A stretch of 64,000 nucleotides of DNA, taken from assembly GCF_014648775.1 (NCBI RefSeq), contig NZ_BMRT01000010.1, positions 62,001 to 126,000 of the forward strand. Direction: 5' to 3'. A program made the position numbers and the translations under genes. The notes below the pieces were generated by a model. It was not told the origin of the DNA. It ran no database searches and saw only the letters and a list, made by a program, of their open reading frames with translations. This document shows positions 35,539 through 44,798 of the stretch, one piece after another. Every line of letters begins with the position of its first letter. Position 1 is the stretch's first letter. The DNA comes from Streptomyces abikoensis (GTDB lineage: Bacteria; Actinomycetota; Actinomycetes; Streptomycetales; Streptomycetaceae).

Positions 35539-36936
35539 GTGGCCGCGTCCAAGAACCAGCGTTCCGTCTTCCTCGGCAGGCTCTCGCTGCCCGAACGGAA
35601 CTATCTCGCGGACGCGCTGCGCACCGAGACCGTGGGCGGCGTCCTGCTGCTCGTCGCCGCCGTCGCCGCGCTGATCTGGGCAAACACCCCGGTGCGGGAG
35701 AGCTACGAGACCGTCCGCTCCTTCCACCTCGGCCCCGGCAGCCTCGGGCTGAACCTGTCCGTCCAGCACTGGGCGGCCGACGGACTGCTCGCGGTCTTCT
35801 TCTTCGTCGCCGGCATCGAGCTCAAGCGCGAGCTCGTCGCGGGCGAACTGCGCGACCCCAAGGCGGCGATCCTGCCCGTCGTCGCGGCGCTGTGCGGCAT
35901 GGCCATGCCCGCGATCGTCTACGCCCTGACCGCCTCGGCCGGGGGTGGCTCCCTGGGCGGCTGGGCCGTGCCCACCGCCACCGACATCGCCTTCGCCCTG
36001 GCCGTGCTCGCGGTCATCGGCACCGCGCTGCCGTCCGCCCTGCGCGCCTTCCTGCTCACCCTCGCCGTCGTCGACGACCTCTTCGCGATCCTCATCATCG
36101 CGGTCTTCTTCACGTCGAAGCTGAACTTCGCCGCCCTCGGCTTCGCCGTCGTGGGCCTGGCCGTCTTCTGGCTGCTGCTGCGCAAGGGCGTACGCGGCTG
36201 GTACGTCTACGTCCCGCTCGCGGTCGTCAACTGGGCGCTGATGTACAACAGCGGCGTCCACGCGACCATCGCCGGCGTCGCCATGGGCCTGATGCTCCGC
36301 TGCACCCGCCGCGACGGCGAGGAGCACTCCCCCGGCGAGCACATCGAGCACCTGGTGCGCCCGCTGTCGGCGGGGCTGGCCGTGCCGCTGTTCGCGCTGT
36401 TCTCGGCGGGCGTCGCGGTCTCCGGCGGAGCGCTGTCCGACGTCTTCTCCCGGCCCGAGACGCTGGGCGTGGTCCTCGGCCTGGTCGTCGGCAAGGCCGT
36501 CGGCGTCTTCGGCGGCACCTGGGCGGCGGCGCGTTTCACCAGGGCCGAGCTCAATCCGGACCTCAAGTGGCCCGACGTGCTGGCCGTGGCCTCCCTGGCC
36601 GGGATCGGCTTCACGGTGTCCCTGCTGATCGGCGAGCTCGCCTTCAGCGGCGACGCGGTCCTCACCGGTGAGGTCAAGGCGGCCGTGCTCGTCGGTTCGC
36701 TGATAGCCGCCGTCCTCTCCGGCACTCTCCTCAAACTGCGCGACAACAAGTACAAGAGGCTCTGCGAGGAAGAGGACCGCGACGAGGACGAGGACGGTAT
36801 CCCGGACATCTACGAGCAGGACAATCCCGACTACCACCTGCGCATGGCCGCGAAGTACGAGGCCAAGGCGGCCGCGCACCGCAAGCTGGCGGAAGTGGCG
36901 GCAGGGCGCACCACCAGCGACGACGGTCCGGCATGA
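35539..36936 (+). CDS. nhaA: Na+/H+ antiporter NhaA
   Basis: About 465 residues from GTG 35539, eight bases after AGGAGGT. NhaA hallmarks: PTATDIAFALAVLAVIG with paired transport aspartates in LAVVDDLFAILIIA, plus about eleven hydrophobic segments. It expels Na+ in exchange for H+ and supports pH/sodium homeostasis. The C-terminal 70 residues are hydrophilic and acidic (EEEDRDEDEDGIPDIYEQDN), longer than in E. coli NhaA. It probably begins a transcript with the next two genes. Confidence 0.95.
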   Translation: MAASKNQRSVFLGRLSLPERNYLADALRTETVGGVLLLVAAVAALIWANTPVRESYETVRSFHLGPGSLGLNLSVQHWAADGLLAVFFFVAGIELKRELVAGELRDPKAAILPVVAALCGMAMPAIVYALTASAGGGSLGGWAVPTATDIAFALAVLAVIGTALPSALRAFLLTLAVVDDLFAILIIAVFFTSKLNFAALGFAVVGLAVFWLLLRKGVRGWYVYVPLAVVNWALMYNSGVHATIAGVAMGLMLRCTRRDGEEHSPGEHIEHLVRPLSAGLAVPLFALFSAGVAVSGGALSDVFSRPETLGVVLGLVVGKAVGVFGGTWAAARFTRAELNPDLKWPDVLAVASLAGIGFTVSLLIGELAFSGDAVLTGEVKAAVLVGSLIAAVLSGTLLKLRDNKYKRLCEEEDRDEDEDGIPDIYEQDNPDYHLRMAAKYEAKAAAHRKLAEVAAGRTTSDDGPA

Positions 36937-37037
36937 TCTGAGAGTCTTTACATCCGCGGTGCGCTCCCCGTATGGCCCGGACCAGCCGGACCGGAGCCCC
37001 GCGGCGGACGAAGCCGATGACGATGAGGGAGCAGGCG

Positions 37038-37496
37038 ATGAGCGCAGCCGACGACGGCGCGAACCGCAGCCTCGGACAGCTGGTGGCACAGGCCACCACC
37101 GAGCTGTCCGCGCTGGTGCACGACGAGATCGCACTGGCCAAGGCCGAACTGCGGCAGGACGCCCGGCGGCTCGGCATCGGCGGCGGCGCCATCGCCGCGG
37201 CCGGTGTCCTGGCGCTCTTCTCGCTGCCGGTCCTCAGCTTCGCGGCGGCCTACGGCATCCACAACCTCGGGCTCGGGCTCGCCTGGTCGTTCCTGATCAC
37301 CGGTGGCGCGTACCTGGTGATCGCGGCGGTGCTCGGGCTGCTGGCCGTGGCCAAGTTCAAGAAGATCAAGAAGCCGGAGAAGACCATCGCCTCGGCGAAG
37401 GAGACCGCGGCCGTGCTGGGCACTGTCAAGCCGCACCCGCGTCCTCTGGCCGACACGAGCCAGACGGACGCATCTGTGACACGCTCGACCGTATGA
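37038..37496 (+). CDS. Actinobacterial holin-superfamily (DUF1469-type) membrane protein
   Basis: About 152 residues from ATG 37038, preceded by GAGGGAGCAGG. An amphipathic N-terminal part (LGQLVAQATTELSALVHDEIALAKAEL) is followed by two hydrophobic helices (about residues 50-75 and 82-105) and a Lys-rich tail. This is the family annotated as phage holin in actinobacteria; there is no phage context here, so it is a resident membrane protein of unknown role. It overlaps the following hydrolase as ATGA. Confidence 0.82.
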   Translation: MSAADDGANRSLGQLVAQATTELSALVHDEIALAKAELRQDARRLGIGGGAIAAAGVLALFSLPVLSFAAAYGIHNLGLGLAWSFLITGGAYLVIAAVLGLLAVAKFKKIKKPEKTIASAKETAAVLGTVKPHPRPLADTSQTDASVTRSTV

Positions 37497-38488
37497 CGGT
37501 GCCCGATACCTCCGCAGCGCCCGCGTCCCCCGAACCCGGCCGGCCCGCGACGCCCGCGGCCCCGGCAGCGGCGGCCTCGCCCGCCGCGGTCGTCCGGGCG
37601 GAGGGCCCGTGGACCCACCGGGACGTCGCGGCGAACGGGGCCCGGTTCCATATCGCCGAGATGGGCGAGGGACCGCTGGTGCTGCTGTTGCACGGCTTTC
37701 CGCAGTTCTGGTGGACGTGGCGGCATCAGCTGCCGGCCCTCGCGGAGGCCGGGTTCCGTGCGGTGGCGATGGACCTGCGCGGCGTCGGCGGCAGCGACCG
37801 CACGCCCCGGGGTTACGACCCCGCGAACCTCGCCCTCGACATCACGGGGGTGGTCCGCTCCCTCGGCGAGCCGGACGCCGCCCTCGTCGGCCACGACCTG
37901 GGCGGGTATCTGGCCTGGACCGCGGCCGTGATGCGGCCCAAGCTGGTGCGCCGGCTCGTGGTCTCCTCGATGCCGCACCCGCGCCGCTGGCGGTCGGCGA
38001 TGCTCGCCGATCCCCGGCAGACCGCGGCGAGCTCCCACATCTGGGGCTTCCAGCGGCCCTGGCTGCCCGAGCGGAGACTGCTCGCGGACGACGCGGCGCT
38101 GGTGGGGCGGCTGATCCGGGAGTGGTCGGGGCCCCGGCTGCCGGACGACGAGGCCGTCGAGACCTACCGCCGGGCGATGTCGATCCCCTCCACGGCGCAC
38201 TGCTCGATCGAGCCGTACCGGTGGATGGTGCGGTCCATGGCCCGCCCCGACGGCATGCAGTTCAACCGCCGGATGAAGCGGCCCGTCCGGGTGCCGACGC
38301 TGCATCTGCACGGGTCCCTCGATCCGGTGATGCGGACGCGCAGCGCGGCGGGCTCCGGCGAATATGTGGAGGCCCCCTACCGCTGGCGGCTCTTCGACGG
38401 GCTGGGCCACTTCCCGCACGAGGAGGATCCGGCGGCGTTCTCGGCCGAGCTGATCGGCTGGCTGAAGGACTCCGAACCGGATCGCTGA
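37493..38488 (+). CDS. Alpha/beta hydrolase, epoxide-hydrolase-like
   Basis: About 331 residues from ATG 37493, overlapping the holin-like gene stop. The oxyanion motif is LLHGFPQFWWTWRHQ, the nucleophile elbow GHDLGGYLAW (Asp nucleophile, as in epoxide hydrolases and dehalogenases), and the catalytic His is in GLGHFPHEEDP. The first 40 residues are a disordered Ala/Pro stretch. Natural substrate unknown. Confidence 0.88.
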   Translation: MTVPDTSAAPASPEPGRPATPAAPAAAASPAAVVRAEGPWTHRDVAANGARFHIAEMGEGPLVLLLHGFPQFWWTWRHQLPALAEAGFRAVAMDLRGVGGSDRTPRGYDPANLALDITGVVRSLGEPDAALVGHDLGGYLAWTAAVMRPKLVRRLVVSSMPHPRRWRSAMLADPRQTAASSHIWGFQRPWLPERRLLADDAALVGRLIREWSGPRLPDDEAVETYRRAMSIPSTAHCSIEPYRWMVRSMARPDGMQFNRRMKRPVRVPTLHLHGSLDPVMRTRSAAGSGEYVEAPYRWRLFDGLGHFPHEEDPAAFSAELIGWLKDSEPDR

Positions 38489-38585
38489 AACACCCGTCCA
38501 CCGAACGGCCACTTGCCTCCCGCATAGGCCAATTGCCGGACCCAAGGGCGATTACCGACCTTTGGGCCCGGGCAGAGCTTCCGGT

Positions 38586-38804
38586 ATGGGCTGGACGCAC
38601 GACTACCGTGACGTGACGGACGTGACCGATGTGACGCAGGAGCGCGGCGCCGACGGCGATGCCGCGCTCGTGGTCACGGAGGCACTCGAGCCGGGCAGGC
38701 ACGGGCCACAGGCCGGGCCCGACCCGAGGATGGGCATTCCACGCATCATCCGCCGGCGTGCGCGCTGGATGTCGGCGAGGCTGCGGCACCCCCGCAGCCG
38801 CTAG
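38586..38804 (+). CDS. Possible small hypothetical protein
   Basis: 72-codon frame from ATG 38586 (MGWTHDYRDVTDVTDV). It includes a threefold GACGTGAC-type repeat and a very basic end (RRRARWMSARLRHPRSR). No family and no clear ribosome site. It may be spurious; listed because it fills the gap between the hydrolase and the convergent protease gene. Confidence 0.3.
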   Translation: MGWTHDYRDVTDVTDVTQERGADGDAALVVTEALEPGRHGPQAGPDPRMGIPRIIRRRARWMSARLRHPRSR

Positions 38805-38969
38805 CGGCCCCGTCACCCGAGCACCCACACGTACACAGAGAACCACCCCGGGGACCACCCGAAGCGCTGCCGGAGCGCCCCCGCGCCCTGACAACGCGCC
38901 CGACGCGCCCTCGCACGCCCCAGCACGCCCTTGCGCGCCCGTGTACCGCGCTGTGACGGCCCGGGTGGG

Positions 38970-40169
38970 TCAGAGGGCGCAGGACTGGGTGTTGACCCTG
39001 CCTGCCGCCGTACGGCCGTCCACGACGTCCTGGTGGACCTCGTCCGCGGTGAGCGCGTAGCCGGTGTCGGCGTCGTCGAGGGACTTGGCGAAGACCACTC
39101 CGTAGACCTCGCCGTCCGGCGTGAGCAGCGGGCCGCCGGAGTTGCCCTGCCGGACGGTGGCGTAGAGGGAGTAGACGTCGCGGCGGACGCTGCCGCGGTG
39201 GTAGATGTCGGGCCCGTTGGCCTGGACCCGGCTACGGACGCGGGCGGCGCGCACGTCGTACGAGCCGTTCTCCGGGAAGCCCGCGACGATCGCGCTCTTG
39301 CCCGTCTCCGCGTCGCCCTGGGCGAAGGACAGCTCGGGGGCCTCCAGCGAGGGCACGTCGAGGACGGCGATGTCGCGCTTCCAGTCGTAGAGGACCACGC
39401 GCGCGTCGTGGAGGCGGCCCTTGCCGCCGACCTGCACGGTGGGCTCGTCGACCCCGCCCACCACATGGGCGTTGGTCATGACCCGGTGCGGCGCGAAGAC
39501 GAAGCCGGTGCCCTCCAGGACCTTGCCGCAGCTGGGCGCGTTGCCCACGACCTTGACGATGCTGCGCTGGGCCTCGGCGGCGACGGGGCCGCCCGCGAGC
39601 CCGGGGTCGGGGGCGGGCACGGAGGTGATGGGCTCGGCGGAGAACGGCGCGAAGACCTGCGGGAAGCCGTTCTGCGCGAGGACCGTGCTGAAGTCCGCGA
39701 ACCAGGTGTTGGTCTGCGGGGGCACCACCCGGGCGACGCCCAGCAGCACCTTGGAGCCGCGGACCTCCCGGCCCAGCGTGGGCAGCGTCGTACCGGCGAG
39801 GGCGGAGCCGATCAGCCAGGCGACCAGCAGCATGGCGGCGACGTTGACGACGGCGCCGCCGGTGGCGTCCAGCGCGCGGGCCGGGGACCAGGTGATGTGG
39901 CGGCGCAGCTTGTTGCCGAGGTGGGTGGTGGCGGCCTGGCCCACGGAGGCGCAGAGGATGACGAGGGCGACGGCCGCGACGGCCGCGATCGTGCCCGGCT
40001 CGGCGTCGTCGGTGGCGCTGTCCCAGATCACGGGCAGCGCGTAGACGGCGGCCAGACCGCCGCCGAGGAAGCCGATCACCGAGAGCACGCCGACGACGAA
40101 CCCCTGGCGGTAGCCGATGACCGCGAACCACACGGCGGCCACCAGCAGCACGATGTCCAGCACGTTCAC
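38970..40169 (-). CDS. MarP-like membrane serine protease (CvpA + trypsin-like)
   Basis: About 399 residues. Four hydrophobic segments in the first 140 residues form a CvpA/colicin-V-production-like domain. The extracytoplasmic chymotrypsin-fold part has His in TNAHVVGG, Asp in KRDIAVLDV and Ser in RQGNSGGPLL. Paired cysteines (APSCGKV and the C-terminal NTQSCAL) could form a disulfide, as in M. tuberculosis MarP, an acid-resistance protease. It is transcribed after the Nudix and nth genes on the same strand. Confidence 0.9.
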   Translation of the reverse strand: MNVLDIVLLVAAVWFAVIGYRQGFVVGVLSVIGFLGGGLAAVYALPVIWDSATDDAEPGTIAAVAAVALVILCASVGQAATTHLGNKLRRHITWSPARALDATGGAVVNVAAMLLVAWLIGSALAGTTLPTLGREVRGSKVLLGVARVVPPQTNTWFADFSTVLAQNGFPQVFAPFSAEPITSVPAPDPGLAGGPVAAEAQRSIVKVVGNAPSCGKVLEGTGFVFAPHRVMTNAHVVGGVDEPTVQVGGKGRLHDARVVLYDWKRDIAVLDVPSLEAPELSFAQGDAETGKSAIVAGFPENGSYDVRAARVRSRVQANGPDIYHRGSVRRDVYSLYATVRQGNSGGPLLTPDGEVYGVVFAKSLDDADTGYALTADEVHQDVVDGRTAAGRVNTQSCAL

Positions 40170-40262
40170 CGAAGGATGCCTCGCATTGATGCCTCGTATG
40201 GATGTCGTCGTGGCCGACTTGATGTCGTCGTGGCCGACGGAGGGGCCACCGTCTCATGCCCG

Positions 40263-40979
40263 TCAGGAATGACGGTCCAGCGGGACCTCCCGATCGCGGT
40301 CCCAGGGCCGCTCCCAGCCCGCGTAGTGGAGGATCCGGTCGATCACTCCGGCCGTGAAGCCCCACACCAGGGCGGTGCCCACCTTGAAGGCGGGGCCCCG
40401 GTGACCGCTGGGGTGGACGGCCATGGCGCGGTGCGCGGGGTCGGTGAGGTGGGAGACGGGGACGGTGAAGACGTGAGCGGTCTCCAGCGGGGAGACCGGC
40501 GCGACGGGGCTGGGCTCGCGCCACCAGCCCAGGACGGGCGTGACGACGAAGCCGCTCACCGGGATGTAGAGCCGGGGCAGCACGCCGAAGACCTGCACCC
40601 CGGACGGGTCGAGCCCGGTCTCCTCCTCGGCCTCGCGCAGCGCGGCCCGCACCGGACCGTCACCGTCCGGATCGCCGTCCTCGGGGTCGAGGGCGCCGCC
40701 GGGGAACGACAGCTGCCCGGCGTGCGAGCGCAAACCACCGGCCCGCTCCAGGAGCAGCAGCTCGGGGCCCCGCGCGCCCTCGCCGAAGAGGATGAGCACG
40801 GCGGACTGCCGCCCGCCCGTCTCCGGCGGGAGGAACCGGCTGAGCTGCCGCGGCTCCACCGTGCGCGCGGCGCGCTCCACCGGCTCCAGCCACTCGGGCA
40901 GCCCCCGCGCGGTGACGGTGACCGCCGGGGCCCCCGCGATCCCGGTCTCCCCCGTGCCCGCGCCGTACGTGCTCGCCAT
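40263..40979 (-). CDS. Nudix hydrolase, CoA pyrophosphatase-like
   Basis: About 238 residues from ATG 40979 (GGGGGAG upstream). An alternative GTG at 41066 overlaps the nth stop as GTGA and would add 29 low-complexity residues. The Nudix box is GGALDPEDGDPDGDGPVRAALREAEEETGL, with a short insertion, preceded by the CoA-type LLLERAGGLRSHAGQLSFPGG (UPF0035/CoAse motif). It probably hydrolyses CoA or acyl-CoA. Downstream of nth, as in other Streptomyces. Confidence 0.88.
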   Translation of the reverse strand: MASTYGAGTGETGIAGAPAVTVTARGLPEWLEPVERAARTVEPRQLSRFLPPETGGRQSAVLILFGEGARGPELLLLERAGGLRSHAGQLSFPGGALDPEDGDPDGDGPVRAALREAEEETGLDPSGVQVFGVLPRLYIPVSGFVVTPVLGWWREPSPVAPVSPLETAHVFTVPVSHLTDPAHRAMAVHPSGHRGPAFKVGTALVWGFTAGVIDRILHYAGWERPWDRDREVPLDRHS

Positions 40980-41062
40980 CCGTCTCCCCCGGTGTTCGTC
41001 GGCCGCGCCCCGGTCCTGCGGGGCGCGGTCCCGTGCCATGCGGTTCTGCGGCGTGCGCTCGG

Positions 41063-42013
41063 TCACTCGGCTCCCAGGGGGCTCGCGGGCAGGCCCGGAT
41101 AGTCCGCCGGGGGCTTGAGGCGCTGGCCCGGCCGCCCGCCCATCTCGTACTTGAGCAGCTTCTTCGCCTTCTCCGGGTCCGTCTCGCCCTCTCCGTACGA
41201 CGGGCAGAGCGGGGCGATCGGACAGGCGCCGCAGGCGGGCTTGCGGGAGTGGCAGACACGGCGGCCGTGGAAGATCACGCGATGCGACAGCATCGTCCAC
41301 TCGCTCTTCGGGAAGAGCGCGCAGACATCCGCCTCGACCTTCTCCGGATCCTCCGCGTCCGTCCACTTCCAGCGGCGGACGAGGCGGCCGAAGTGGGTGT
41401 CGACGGTGACGCCGGGCACTCCGAAGGCGTTGCCCAGGACGACGTTGGCGGTCTTGCGGCCGACGCCGGGCAGCGTGACCAGATCCTCCAGCCGGCCGGG
41501 CACCTCGCCGCCGAAGCGGTCGCGGAGGGCGGCGGAGAGGCCTATCAGGGACTTGGCCTTGGCCCGGAAGAAGCCGGTCGGCCGGATCAGCTGCTCCAGC
41601 GTCTCGGGGTCGGCGGCCGCCATGTCCTCCGGTGTGGGGTAGGCGGCGAAGAGCGCGGGCGTGGTCTGGTTGACCCTCAGGTCGGTGGTCTGGGCGGAGA
41701 GGACCGTGGCGACCAGGAGCTGGAACGGATTCTCGAAGTCCAGCTCGGGATGGGCGTACGAATAGACCTCGGCGAGCTCACGGTTGATCCGGCGGGCGCG
41801 GCGCACCAGCGCCGTCCGCGACTCGGCCTTCGCGGCCGCCGGTTTCTCCGCCGGCTTTCCCATCGACTTCTCCACCGACTTCTCCACCGGAGATTTGTTC
41901 GTTTTTGTGGATTTCGTCTTCTTCGCGGCGGGGCGTTCGCCCACAGCGGAATCACGGGCCGCGCTCACCCTTCCGGCCCCCCTGCCCTGTGCTCTCACCG
42001 GCGTATTGGACAC
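41063..42013 (-). CDS. nth: Endonuclease III
   Basis: About 316 residues; the helix-hairpin-helix-GPD core starts near residue 80. LPGVGRKTANVVLGN carries the catalytic Lys, VDTHFGRL the catalytic Asp, and CHSRKPACGACPIAPLC is the C-x6-C-x2-C-x5-C [4Fe-4S] site. DNA glycosylase/AP lyase for oxidised pyrimidines. The N-terminal 70 residues (Lys/Thr/Glu-rich, KKTKSTKTNKSPVEKSVEK) are an added basic tail that may aid DNA binding or partly precede the true start. Divergent from crp. Confidence 0.95.
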   Translation of the reverse strand: MSNTPVRAQGRGAGRVSAARDSAVGERPAAKKTKSTKTNKSPVEKSVEKSMGKPAEKPAAAKAESRTALVRRARRINRELAEVYSYAHPELDFENPFQLLVATVLSAQTTDLRVNQTTPALFAAYPTPEDMAAADPETLEQLIRPTGFFRAKAKSLIGLSAALRDRFGGEVPGRLEDLVTLPGVGRKTANVVLGNAFGVPGVTVDTHFGRLVRRWKWTDAEDPEKVEADVCALFPKSEWTMLSHRVIFHGRRVCHSRKPACGACPIAPLCPSYGEGETDPEKAKKLLKYEMGGRPGQRLKPPADYPGLPASPLGAE

Positions 42014-42116
42014 CCGGCCAGACTAAAGCCCAGCACTGACATCCGCCCCGACCGCAGGAAAACCACAGCCCAATCGGACCCCTGCCGTAGGGCTCCGGGC
42101 GACGATGCGCCACACT

Positions 42117-42132
42117 TGTGTTTGATCACACA
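42117..42132. promoter_or_regulatory. CRP-type operator upstream of crp
   Basis: TGTGTTTGATCACACA has the TGTG-N8-CACA symmetry of Crp sites and nearly fits the Streptomyces GTG-N6-GNCAC consensus. It is about 65 bp before the crp start and between crp and nth, which suggests autoregulation. Confidence 0.65.
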
Positions 42133-42194
42133 GTTTTACCGACGGGCATCATGGGGACCACGGTCCTCTGTGCATGTCGACAAGGAGAGAACTC

Positions 42195-42869
42195 GTGGAC
42201 GACGTTCTGCGGCGCGCCCCGCTGTTCGCGGCGCTCGATGACGAGCAGGCCGCTGAGCTGCGCGCCTCTATGGGCGAGGTCACCCTCGCGAGGGGCGACG
42301 CCCTGTTCCACGAAGGGGACCCCGGCGACCGCCTCTACGTGGTGACCGAGGGCAAGGTGAAGCTCCACCGCACCTCGCCCGACGGCCGCGAGAACATGCT
42401 GGCGGTCCTCGGCCCCGGCGAGCTGATCGGCGAACTGTCCCTCTTCGACCCGGGCCCGCGCACCGCCACCGCGACCGCGCTCACCGAGGTCAAGCTGCTC
42501 GGTCTCGGCCACGGCGACCTCCAGCCCTGGCTCAACGCCCGGCCCGAGGTCGCCACCGCCCTGCTGCGCGCCGTCGCCCGCCGGCTGCGCCGCACCAACG
42601 ACTCGATGTCGGACCTCGTCTTCTCCGACGTCCCCGGCCGTGTCGCCAAGGCCCTGCTCGACCTGTCGCGCCGCTTCGGCGTCCAGTCCGAAGAGGGCAT
42701 CCACGTCGTGCACGACCTCACCCAGGAGGAGCTCGCCCAGCTGGTCGGCGCCTCCCGTGAGACCGTCAACAAGGCCCTCGCGGACTTCGCGGGCCGCGGC
42801 TGGCTCCGCCTGGAGGCCCGCGCCGTGATCCTGCTGGACGTGGAGCGCCTCGCCAAGCGCTCCCGCTGA
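42195..42869 (+). CDS. crp: Crp family transcription regulator
   Basis: 224 residues from GTG 42195 with AAGGAGAG upstream, the same length as S. coelicolor Crp; the upstream ATG at 42174 is rejected on this basis. The cyclic-nucleotide-binding beta roll includes GDRLYVVTEGKVKLHR and GPGELIGELSLFDPGPRTATATA; the C-terminal HTH is TQEELAQLVGASRETVNKALADF. In Streptomyces Crp controls germination, development and many antibiotic clusters. Sequence identity to that protein is recognisably very high. Confidence 0.96.
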   Translation: MDDVLRRAPLFAALDDEQAAELRASMGEVTLARGDALFHEGDPGDRLYVVTEGKVKLHRTSPDGRENMLAVLGPGELIGELSLFDPGPRTATATALTEVKLLGLGHGDLQPWLNARPEVATALLRAVARRLRRTNDSMSDLVFSDVPGRVAKALLDLSRRFGVQSEEGIHVVHDLTQEELAQLVGASRETVNKALADFAGRGWLRLEARAVILLDVERLAKRSR

Positions 42870-42888
42870 CGCGGAGCCCACGACAGAC

Positions 42889-42935
42889 GGGCCGGGCCGT
42901 GTGGGGTGCGATGCGCACCCCACACGGCCCGGCCC
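42889..42935. terminator. Very strong bidirectional terminator between crp and the MBL gene
   Basis: Perfect 22-bp arms (42889-42910 and 42914-42935) around a 3-nt ATG loop, placed between two convergent genes. Confidence 0.9.
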
Positions 42936-42967
42936 AGTCGTTTCCAGGCACCTACGGGCGGGCCCCG

Positions 42968-43798
42968 TCAGATCAGCCCGTGCTCGTCCAGGTAGTCCAG
43001 CTGCGCCCGCACCGAGAGCTCGGCCGCCGGCCACAGCGCGCGGTCGACGTCCGCGTAGACCGCCGCGACGACCTCCTCCGCCGTGCGGTGGCCGTTCTCG
43101 ACGGCCGTCTCCACCTGGGCCAGCCGCTTGGCCCGGTGCGCGAGGTAGTACTCGACCACGCCCTGGGCGTCGTCCAGGACAGGGCCGTGCCCCGGCAGCA
43201 CCGTCCGCACGCCCTCGTCCACGGCGAGCGCGCGCAGCCGCCGCAGCGAGTCGAGGTAGTCGCCGAGACGGCCGTCCGGATGCGCGACGATCGTCGTGCC
43301 CCGGCCCAGCACCGTGTCGCCCGTGAGGACCGCGTCGTCCGCCGGCAGGTGGAAGCAGAGGGAGTCGGCCGTGTGGCCGGGTGCGGAGATCACGTGCAGC
43401 TCCAGCCCGCCCGTCGTGACGACGTCGCCCACACCGAGCCCCTCGCCGCCCAGCCGCAGCGCCGGGTCCAGGGCCCGCACCTTGGTGCCCGTCAGCTCCG
43501 CGAACCGGGCCGCGCCGCCGGAGTGGTCGGCGTGGCCGTGCGTCAGCAGCGTCAGCGCGACGCGCAGCCCCGCGGCCTCGGCTGTGTCGACGACCCTCCG
43601 CAGATGGGCCTCGTCCGCCGGCCCCGGGTCGACCACGACGGCCAGCTCCGAACCGGGCTCCGCGAGGATCCAGGTGTTGGTGCCGTCCAGCGTCATCGCG
43701 GACGGGTTGGGCGCGAGCACACAGGTCGCCCGGGCGGTCGCGGGGCCGCCGATGGCGCCGGGGCGCGGGTGTCCGGGCAGATCGGTCGTGTGCGTCAT
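42968..43798 (-). CDS. MBL-fold metallo-hydrolase
   Basis: About 276 residues. The zinc-binding motif is LTHGHADHSGGA; further ligands are in SAPGHTADS, LTGDTVLG and LPGHGPVLDD. A C-terminal winged-helix-like extension (HRTAEEVVAAVYADVDRALWPAAELSVRAQL) matches the LACTB2-like subgroup, some of which are endoribonucleases. ATG overlaps the Nudix stop as ATGA. Last gene of the RidA-Nudix-MBL operon. Confidence 0.9.
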   Translation of the reverse strand: MTHTTDLPGHPRPGAIGGPATARATCVLAPNPSAMTLDGTNTWILAEPGSELAVVVDPGPADEAHLRRVVDTAEAAGLRVALTLLTHGHADHSGGAARFAELTGTKVRALDPALRLGGEGLGVGDVVTTGGLELHVISAPGHTADSLCFHLPADDAVLTGDTVLGRGTTIVAHPDGRLGDYLDSLRRLRALAVDEGVRTVLPGHGPVLDDAQGVVEYYLAHRAKRLAQVETAVENGHRTAEEVVAAVYADVDRALWPAAELSVRAQLDYLDEHGLI

Positions 43799-44700
43799 GC
43801 GTCGGCTCCCGAAGGTCCAGGGGCGATGTGCTCGGTGTCATGTTTGGCGGCGACGTGTTTGGTGAACTCGTCGTGGCCGGGCCAGCTCAGCACGATCTCT
43901 TCCCCGACGAGCCGCGCCCGCGCCAGTACGGGCGTGAGATCCCGGGCACCCGAGGCGGCCAGCACCTCGTCGACGGTGCCATAGGGGCTCAGCGAACGCA
44001 GCGTGGAGATGGTCGGCGGCATCATCATCAGCTCGCCCCTGTCGTAGCCGGCCGCAGCCTCGGCGGGTGCCGTCCAGACGGTGCGGTCGGCCTCCGTGGA
44101 GGCGTTGCGGGTGCGCTGCCCCTCGGGCAGCGCGGCGACGAAGAACCACGTGTCGTAGCGACGCGGTTCGAACTCCGGGGTGATCCAGTGCGCCCACGCC
44201 CCCAGCAGATCGCTGCGCAGGACCAGGCCGCGCCGTTCCAGGAGCGCGGCGAACGACAGCTCACGGGTGACCAGCGCCGCCCGGTCGGCCTCCCAGTCGT
44301 CCCCCGTGGTGTCCGCGACGACCGTGTCCGGGGTGGGGCCCGCCAGCAGCACGCCCGCTTCCTCGAAGGTCTCGCGGACGGCGGCGCAGACGATGGCCTG
44401 CGCCCCGGCGGCGTCGGTCCCCAGTCGCCGGGCCCACTCCTCGCGGGCCGGACCGGCCCACGGCACGTCGCGCTCGTCGCGCGGGTCGACGGAGCCCCCC
44501 GGATACGCGTACGCGCCTCCGGCGAATGCCATGGAGGCGCGTCGGCGCAGCATGTGAACGGCGAGGCCGCCCTCCCCGGCACGCAGCAACAGGACGGTGG
44601 CGGCACGGCGCGGCGCCACGGGCCGGAGCTCGCCCCGGGTGAGCGCTCTGATCCGGTCCGGCCACTCCGGCGGGTACCACTGGCCGTTCGAAGTCGACAT
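43795..44700 (-). CDS. Nudix hydrolase, NUDT19-like
   Basis: About 301 residues. It begins with RRAATVLLLRAGEGGLAVHMLRRRASMAFAGGAYAYPGGSVDP and has the split Nudix helix CAAVRETFEEAGVLL, as in the large NUDT19/RP2 type with an insertion of about 45 residues before that helix. The residues YPGG and RETFEEAG provide the metal site. Substrate probably CoA-type or another nucleotide conjugate; not known. It lies between RidA and the MBL gene. Confidence 0.87.
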   Translation of the reverse strand: MSTSNGQWYPPEWPDRIRALTRGELRPVAPRRAATVLLLRAGEGGLAVHMLRRRASMAFAGGAYAYPGGSVDPRDERDVPWAGPAREEWARRLGTDAAGAQAIVCAAVRETFEEAGVLLAGPTPDTVVADTTGDDWEADRAALVTRELSFAALLERRGLVLRSDLLGAWAHWITPEFEPRRYDTWFFVAALPEGQRTRNASTEADRTVWTAPAEAAAGYDRGELMMMPPTISTLRSLSPYGTVDEVLAASGARDLTPVLARARLVGEEIVLSWPGHDEFTKHVAAKHDTEHIAPGPSGADA

Positions 44701-44798
44701 GGCCGGATGCTATGCGCTCACGCCCGGATGTTCGAGAGGGACGATCAGCCCCGAACCCCGGCTCAGACCCGGACCTCGCCCCAGTCCCGGACCTCGGC

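Noticed and set aside
36972..37496. Possible prophage remnant because of the holin-like gene
   Set aside because: No lysin, portal or integrase nearby, and this family is chromosomally widespread in actinobacteria.
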